A DNA stretch of 8,549 nt from Firmicutes bacterium UBA5010. Its GTDB lineage: Bacteria; Bacillota; Clostridia; Tissierellales; Sedimentibacteraceae. Within the stretch, counting starts at the first letter, position 1. Each line of letters starts with the position of its first letter. The translations under genes were made by a program, and so were the position numbers. The notes beneath the pieces were generated by a model. It was given only the letters and a program-made list of their open reading frames with translations. It did not search any database and was not told the origin of the DNA. This document shows positions 6,226 through 8,549 of the stretch, piece after piece. The stretch covers positions 64,725 to 73,273 of the forward strand of contig DGYI01000066.1 in assembly GCA_002396645.1 (NCBI GenBank). Reading direction: 5' to 3'.

Positions 6226-6330
6226 TTATACCGAAAATAATTTAACTATAAAAGCAATAAGAATGATAAGGACTGCTATTATTAAAGTAGGCAGCTTGCG
6301 GCGAAATAGTTGTTTTGTATAAGAATCCAT
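6226..6330 (-). CDS. 34-residue single-pass membrane protein, probably metal-regulated, function unknown
   Basis: A short open frame with start ATG at 6330, GGAG six bases upstream, and TAA at 6228-6226. The protein begins MDSYTKQLFRRKLP, a polar and basic head with RRK at 10-12, followed by one strongly hydrophobic helix (about residues 15-29) and a short KLFSV tail. By the positive-inside rule the N-terminus is cytoplasmic. I know no family for it. Support for a real gene: good ribosome binding site, a coherent transmembrane design, a consensus-like promoter 100 bases upstream, and a DtxR-type operator on that promoter. It is followed by the DtxR-family regulator and metal transporter genes in the same direction. 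Small MntR-controlled proteins such as E. coli MntS offer a precedent for a role in manganese balance, but there is no visible sequence similarity; that role is inference only. Confidence 0.6.
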   Translation of the reverse strand: MDSYTKQLFRRKLPTLIIAVLIILIAFIVKLFSV

Positions 6331-6410
6331 AATTTTCTCCTATTGAACCAATTATACCTTTTAACAGGAATATAAATTGTTTATTGGTTTTTTATCTGTT
6401 GCTTGACTTT

Positions 6411-6430
6411 ATTTTAGGCATACCTAAAAT
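6411..6430 (-). promoter_or_regulatory. DtxR-family operator (TTAGG-N4-CCTAA type)
   Basis: ATTTTAGG and CCTAAAAT form a perfect 8+8 palindrome around the centre CATA. The half-sites TTAGG/CCTAA are those bound by DtxR/IdeR-type repressors. The box begins seven bases downstream of the -10 hexamer, over the expected start site. The neighbouring DtxR-family regulator (5373-6029) is the obvious ligand. Confidence 0.75.
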
Positions 6431-6432
6431 TT

Positions 6433-6466
6433 ATTATATTATACACCTAAATAAAAAATAATGCAA
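6433..6466 (-). promoter_or_regulatory. Promoter of the small membrane protein gene and possibly the metal operon
   Basis: On the minus strand TTGCAT (6466-6461), a 17-base spacer and TATAAT (6443-6438); a second TATAAT overlaps at 6438-6433. Transcription would start around 6431-6425, at the edge of the operator. The leader to the ATG at 6330 would be about 100 bases. Read-through would also transcribe the regulator and transporter genes. Confidence 0.65.
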
Positions 6467-6500
6467 TAGCTTTTATATAAAATTTTACCCCATAAATAAA

Positions 6501-6545
6501 AAAAACCTCTAAACTGATGTAAAAATAGTCAGTTTAGAGGTTTTT
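6501..6545 (-). terminator. Rho-independent terminator after the nitroreductase gene
   Basis: A perfect 17-bp stem, AAAAACCTCTAAACTGA (6501-6517) with its complement at 6529-6545, and an 11-base loop. In minus-strand RNA it ends in a run of U, 23 bases after the nitroreductase stop codon. Its A/T flanks make it potentially bidirectional. It is nearly the same as the terminator at 1529-1571, including the loop bases (ATGTAAA...TA-TCAGTT). Confidence 0.9.
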
Positions 6546-6568
6546 ATTGTTAAAAAGAGCGTAAAATC

Positions 6569-7453
6569 TTATATGTCATTAGGGAAAATACCCATGCTTT
6601 CCATATCCTCATATGCCCATTTGCTTATTTCCTGCATCACATGAGAAGCATAATGCAAGCCAAATCTTCTTTGAGTTTCATTTATAAAGCCATCTTCGAT
6701 TGCTTTTTCAAGTATCCTTTGAGCCTCGTCATCAGGATATGAGGTTAAAAGAGCCTTTTTAAACTTTTCGAGACTTTCTGATTTATAAGGGTCTTTTTGA
6801 GGAAGATTAGTAGTTCTTCCTTCGTATTTGCTCTCATATGCTTTGAATATATCCTCATCAGTGAAATCTCTATATTTTTCGTCAAAAACCACAGTATCAT
6901 AGCTTAGCTTATTAATCTTTGCAGGAGAGGCATTTTTCGGATATCCAAGGGATAATACCAATACAGGGTAAGTTTTATCAGGCAAATTTAACTTTTCCTT
7001 TACTAAAGAAGACTCCCCGATTATACTTCCTACATAGCATGAACCTATACCGCTCAAAAATGCGGCAGTCTCAATGCTTTGTGCTGTACACATTATATCC
7101 TGCATAGCTATGAGAAAATGGAAAAATGTTTTATATGCGACAAAAGGAGCATTTTTTTGCTTAGTGTAAATATCGTACTTATGCCAATCCATTAGAAATA
7201 CTAAATTTACAGAAGCTTCTTGAATAAACTTTTGTTCTCCACAAGCTTCATATAAAAGATTTTTGTTTTCTTCATCCTTAACAACAATAATTGAATATGG
7301 CTGTAAATTGCCACCCGAAGCAGCTCTGAGACCCACCTCTATAATTTCCTTAAGTATATCTTCAGGGATTTTTTCATCAGAGAAAGCGCGACAAGAATAT
7401 CTTTCTTTCATCTGATTAAGAGCTTCTCTTGCATTTTCAAAATTTCTATCCAT
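6569..7453 (-). CDS. Nitroreductase-family FMN oxidoreductase
   Basis: A 294-residue protein whose first 200 residues match the nitroreductase fold. RYSCRAFSDEKIP (18-30) is the usual 'R-S-R-x-F' phosphate-contacting start, RAASGGNLQPYSIIVV (43-58) the FMN-binding segment, SGIGSCYVGSI (134-144) the Gly-rich segment before the ligand pocket, and VLVLSLGYPK (164-173) the family's C-terminal strand. Members bind FMN as cytosolic homodimers and use NAD(P)H to reduce nitro compounds, quinones, flavins or other substrates; the substrate here is unknown. About 90 residues at the C-terminus (200-294) are charged, helical and longer than in minimal nitroreductases. No Cys-rich ferredoxin domain is present. 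AGGAGG lies five bases before the ATG. It is a single-gene unit with its own promoter and terminator, divergent from the methyltransferase gene. Confidence 0.9.
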   Translation of the reverse strand: MDRNFENAREALNQMKERYSCRAFSDEKIPEDILKEIIEVGLRAASGGNLQPYSIIVVKDEENKNLLYEACGEQKFIQEASVNLVFLMDWHKYDIYTKQKNAPFVAYKTFFHFLIAMQDIMCTAQSIETAAFLSGIGSCYVGSIIGESSLVKEKLNLPDKTYPVLVLSLGYPKNASPAKINKLSYDTVVFDEKYRDFTDEDIFKAYESKYEGRTTNLPQKDPYKSESLEKFKKALLTSYPDDEAQRILEKAIEDGFINETQRRFGLHYASHVMQEISKWAYEDMESMGIFPNDI

Positions 7454-7509
7454 AATTTCCTCCTAATAAGTTTTATATTAATTTGATTAGTTTCAATCGA
7501 GTCAAATAT

Positions 7510-7518
7510 ATTATACCA
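7510..7518 (-). promoter_or_regulatory. Extended -10 promoter of the nitroreductase gene
   Basis: TG-G-TATAAT on the minus strand (7518-7510) is a perfect extended -10 element. No recognisable -35 hexamer lies 16-18 bases upstream, which is usual for this promoter class. The leader would be about 50 bases. Confidence 0.6.
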
Positions 7519-7533
7519 TAATCTCTAATGTCG

Positions 7534-7556
7534 GGCTATTTGAAATATGAATAGCC
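7534..7556. promoter_or_regulatory. Inverted repeat between the divergent nitroreductase and methyltransferase genes
   Basis: GGCTATT (7534-7540) and AATAGCC (7550-7556) form a perfect 7-bp repeat with a 9-base spacer, just upstream of the nitroreductase -10 element. It could be a regulator-binding site covering the -35 region. No U-run follows on either strand, so a terminator is less likely. A 12-base AT palindrome, AGTATATATACT, lies close by around 7570-7581 and is low complexity. Confidence 0.4.
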
Positions 7557-7601
7557 TAAAGCTCTGCTTAGTATATATACTTAATATTTATTAATTGCAA
7601 A

Positions 7602-7630
7602 TTGAAGTGCATTATGCTAATATACATAAT
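7602..7630 (+). promoter_or_regulatory. Promoter of the methyltransferase gene
   Basis: TTGAAG (7602-7607), a 17-base spacer and CATAAT (7625-7630) match consensus at 4/6 and 5/6. The start would lie near 7637, giving a leader of about 50 bases to the ATG at 7689. Confidence 0.55.
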
Positions 7631-7688
7631 AAAAATATATTAATAAGCATAGAAGTAAAGATAAAAAATTTTTTATAGAGGTGTTTAT

Positions 7689-8477
7689 ATGAGTAGAGTG
7701 GAAGATTTTTATGATAATTTATATGACGAATGGTCGAGACTTGACAGGCATAGAATTGAGTTTGAGATTACAAAAATGTATCTGGATAAATATATACCAA
7801 ATAAAAATTCAGAGATATTTGATATTGGCGGAGGCCCCGGAAGATACTCATTTTATTTAGCGAGCAAGGGGCATAAAGTTACACTTTTAGATTTGTCACA
7901 GCATAATATCGATGTAGCAAAGGAAAAATCTAAGCACTTAAACATAGAATTAGAAGATTATATTAAAGGAAATGCTTTAAATCTCAGCAATATAAATAAA
8001 ACATTTGATGTAATATTACTTATGGGTCCTTTATATCATTTAACTAAAGAAGAAGATCGTAAAAAATCTATTGAAGAAGCTTTAAAATTATTGAAAAACG
8101 GCGGAATATTGATTGCAGCATTCATATCCGATTATGCCCCTATCCAAGATGCTTTATCATATTTAAGGTTTGATGGAGAGAAAAATGATGTTAAGGAATT
8201 ATTAAGCTATTTAAATGATGGGATAAACAATGAAGAAGCTGGTTTTACAACTGCATATTTTACAAGCGCCGAAGAAGCACAAAGCTTAATGAAAAGTTAC
8301 AATTTAGAGCAATTAGCATTTGTGGGTATTGAAAATATCCTAGGCTGTAAGGAAAGTGAAATTTTAACCCTACCGGAAGAAGATATAAAAAAATGGATAG
8401 ACTTAGGCTTTAACTTAAGTCAAGATAAATCCTTATACGGAACAAGTCAACATTATTTATACATAGGTAAAAAATAA
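7689..8477 (+). CDS. Class I SAM-dependent methyltransferase
   Basis: A 262-residue protein with the Rossmann-like methyltransferase core. Motif I is IFDIGGGPGRYSFYLASKGH (43-62), the acidic end of strand 2 is Asp68 (VTLLDLS), the motif near 102-114 is FDVILLMGPLYHL, and LLKNGGILIAAFI (about 131-143) is the post-motif strand. The C-terminal third (about 165-262) is a variable cap that should carry substrate specificity. Similar stand-alone methyltransferases are common in clostridia, usually with unknown substrate; nothing here identifies whether it acts on a small molecule, RNA or protein. The start is supported by GAGGTG five bases upstream. It is the only plus-strand gene in the window, has its own promoter, and is strikingly AT-rich (about 25% GC in the sampled stretch 7981-8040, counted by eye) compared with the transporter operon. 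Confidence 0.9.
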   Translation: MSRVEDFYDNLYDEWSRLDRHRIEFEITKMYLDKYIPNKNSEIFDIGGGPGRYSFYLASKGHKVTLLDLSQHNIDVAKEKSKHLNIELEDYIKGNALNLSNINKTFDVILLMGPLYHLTKEEDRKKSIEEALKLLKNGGILIAAFISDYAPIQDALSYLRFDGEKNDVKELLSYLNDGINNEEAGFTTAYFTSAEEAQSLMKSYNLEQLAFVGIENILGCKESEILTLPEEDIKKWIDLGFNLSQDKSLYGTSQHYLYIGKK

Positions 8478-8549
8478 AAGATAATAAAAATAAAGAAAAG
8501 CTTTATATAAAGAACTCTTAACAGAGTGCTCAGACTGATGACAAAGTCG
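8478..8549. other. Gene-free tail with small inverted repeats, cut by the window end
   Basis: After the methyltransferase stop there is an A-rich stretch, a 12-base palindrome CTTTATATAAAG (8501-8512), and a hairpin ACTCT-TAAC-AGAGT (8514-8527). The final bases, CAGACTGATGACAAAGTCG, could be one arm of a longer inverted repeat or terminator continuing past 8549. No U-tract or coding region is seen, so the stop of the methyltransferase transcript is not located with confidence. Confidence 0.4.

Noticed and set aside
6403..6430. Plus-strand promoter TTGACT-16-TAAAAT overlapping the DtxR-type box
   Set aside because: The hexamers are good, but no plus-strand gene follows before the terminator at 6501-6545; it is probably a by-product of the palindrome and AT-rich DNA.
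1526..6545. Composite transposon bounded by the two hairpins
   Set aside because: No transposase, terminal inverted repeats of an insertion sequence or target duplications were found; each hairpin sits where a terminator is expected, so only the weaker cassette idea is kept.
7529..7594. Tiny plus-strand open frames of 8 and 15 codons ahead of the methyltransferase
   Set aside because: Neither has a ribosome binding site, and the methyltransferase promoter found at 7602-7630 lies downstream of them.

Overview
The window looks like a chromosomal segment of a low-GC Firmicute, most likely a clostridial (Eubacteriales-type) anaerobe. The supporting signs are AT-rich intergenic DNA, strong AGGAGG-type ribosome binding sites before almost every gene, consensus sigma-A promoters, and lipoprotein signal peptides on the solute-binding proteins. 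The genus cannot be fixed from the sequence. The theme is transition-metal acquisition and its control; all genes except the last run on the minus strand.

Region 1 (about 1-1440, minus) is a probable zinc locus. In transcription order it holds a Fur-family regulator (Zur-like), a 98-residue two-helix membrane protein with a Cys/His cluster, and the first 153 codons of a ZnuA/AdcA-type zinc-binding lipoprotein with a His-rich loop, cut by the window edge. A consensus promoter (TTGACA-17-TATAAT) is followed immediately by a 23-bp inverted repeat resembling a Zur box, which suggests autoregulation by metal-bound repressor.

Region 2 (about 1526-6466, minus) is a complete manganese/iron-type ABC transport operon: a SloR/ScaR/TroR-like DtxR-family regulator, a TroA-type binding lipoprotein, an ATPase, and two ABC-3 permeases. 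The second permease carries an extra C-terminal winged-helix-like domain. Upstream lies a 34-codon membrane protein gene that is easily missed. It is preceded by a promoter overlapped by a DtxR-type palindrome (TTTTAGG-N4-CCTAAAA). A second, weaker palindrome sits between the small gene and the regulator, so the regulator probably controls the small protein and its own operon.

Two nearly identical hairpin terminators (1529-1571 and 6501-6545), in the same orientation and with conserved loops, flank region 2. The middle of region 2 is visibly richer in GC than both sides. The segment could have moved or been acquired as a unit, although each hairpin also sits where a terminator is expected.

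Region 3 (about 6501-8549) has a nitroreductase-family flavoprotein on the minus strand and, divergently, a class I SAM-dependent methyltransferase on the plus strand. They share a 235-bp intergenic region with a promoter for each. The last 70 bases hold small inverted repeats and possibly one arm of a larger hairpin cut by the window end. No tRNA, rRNA, CRISPR array or intact insertion sequence was seen.
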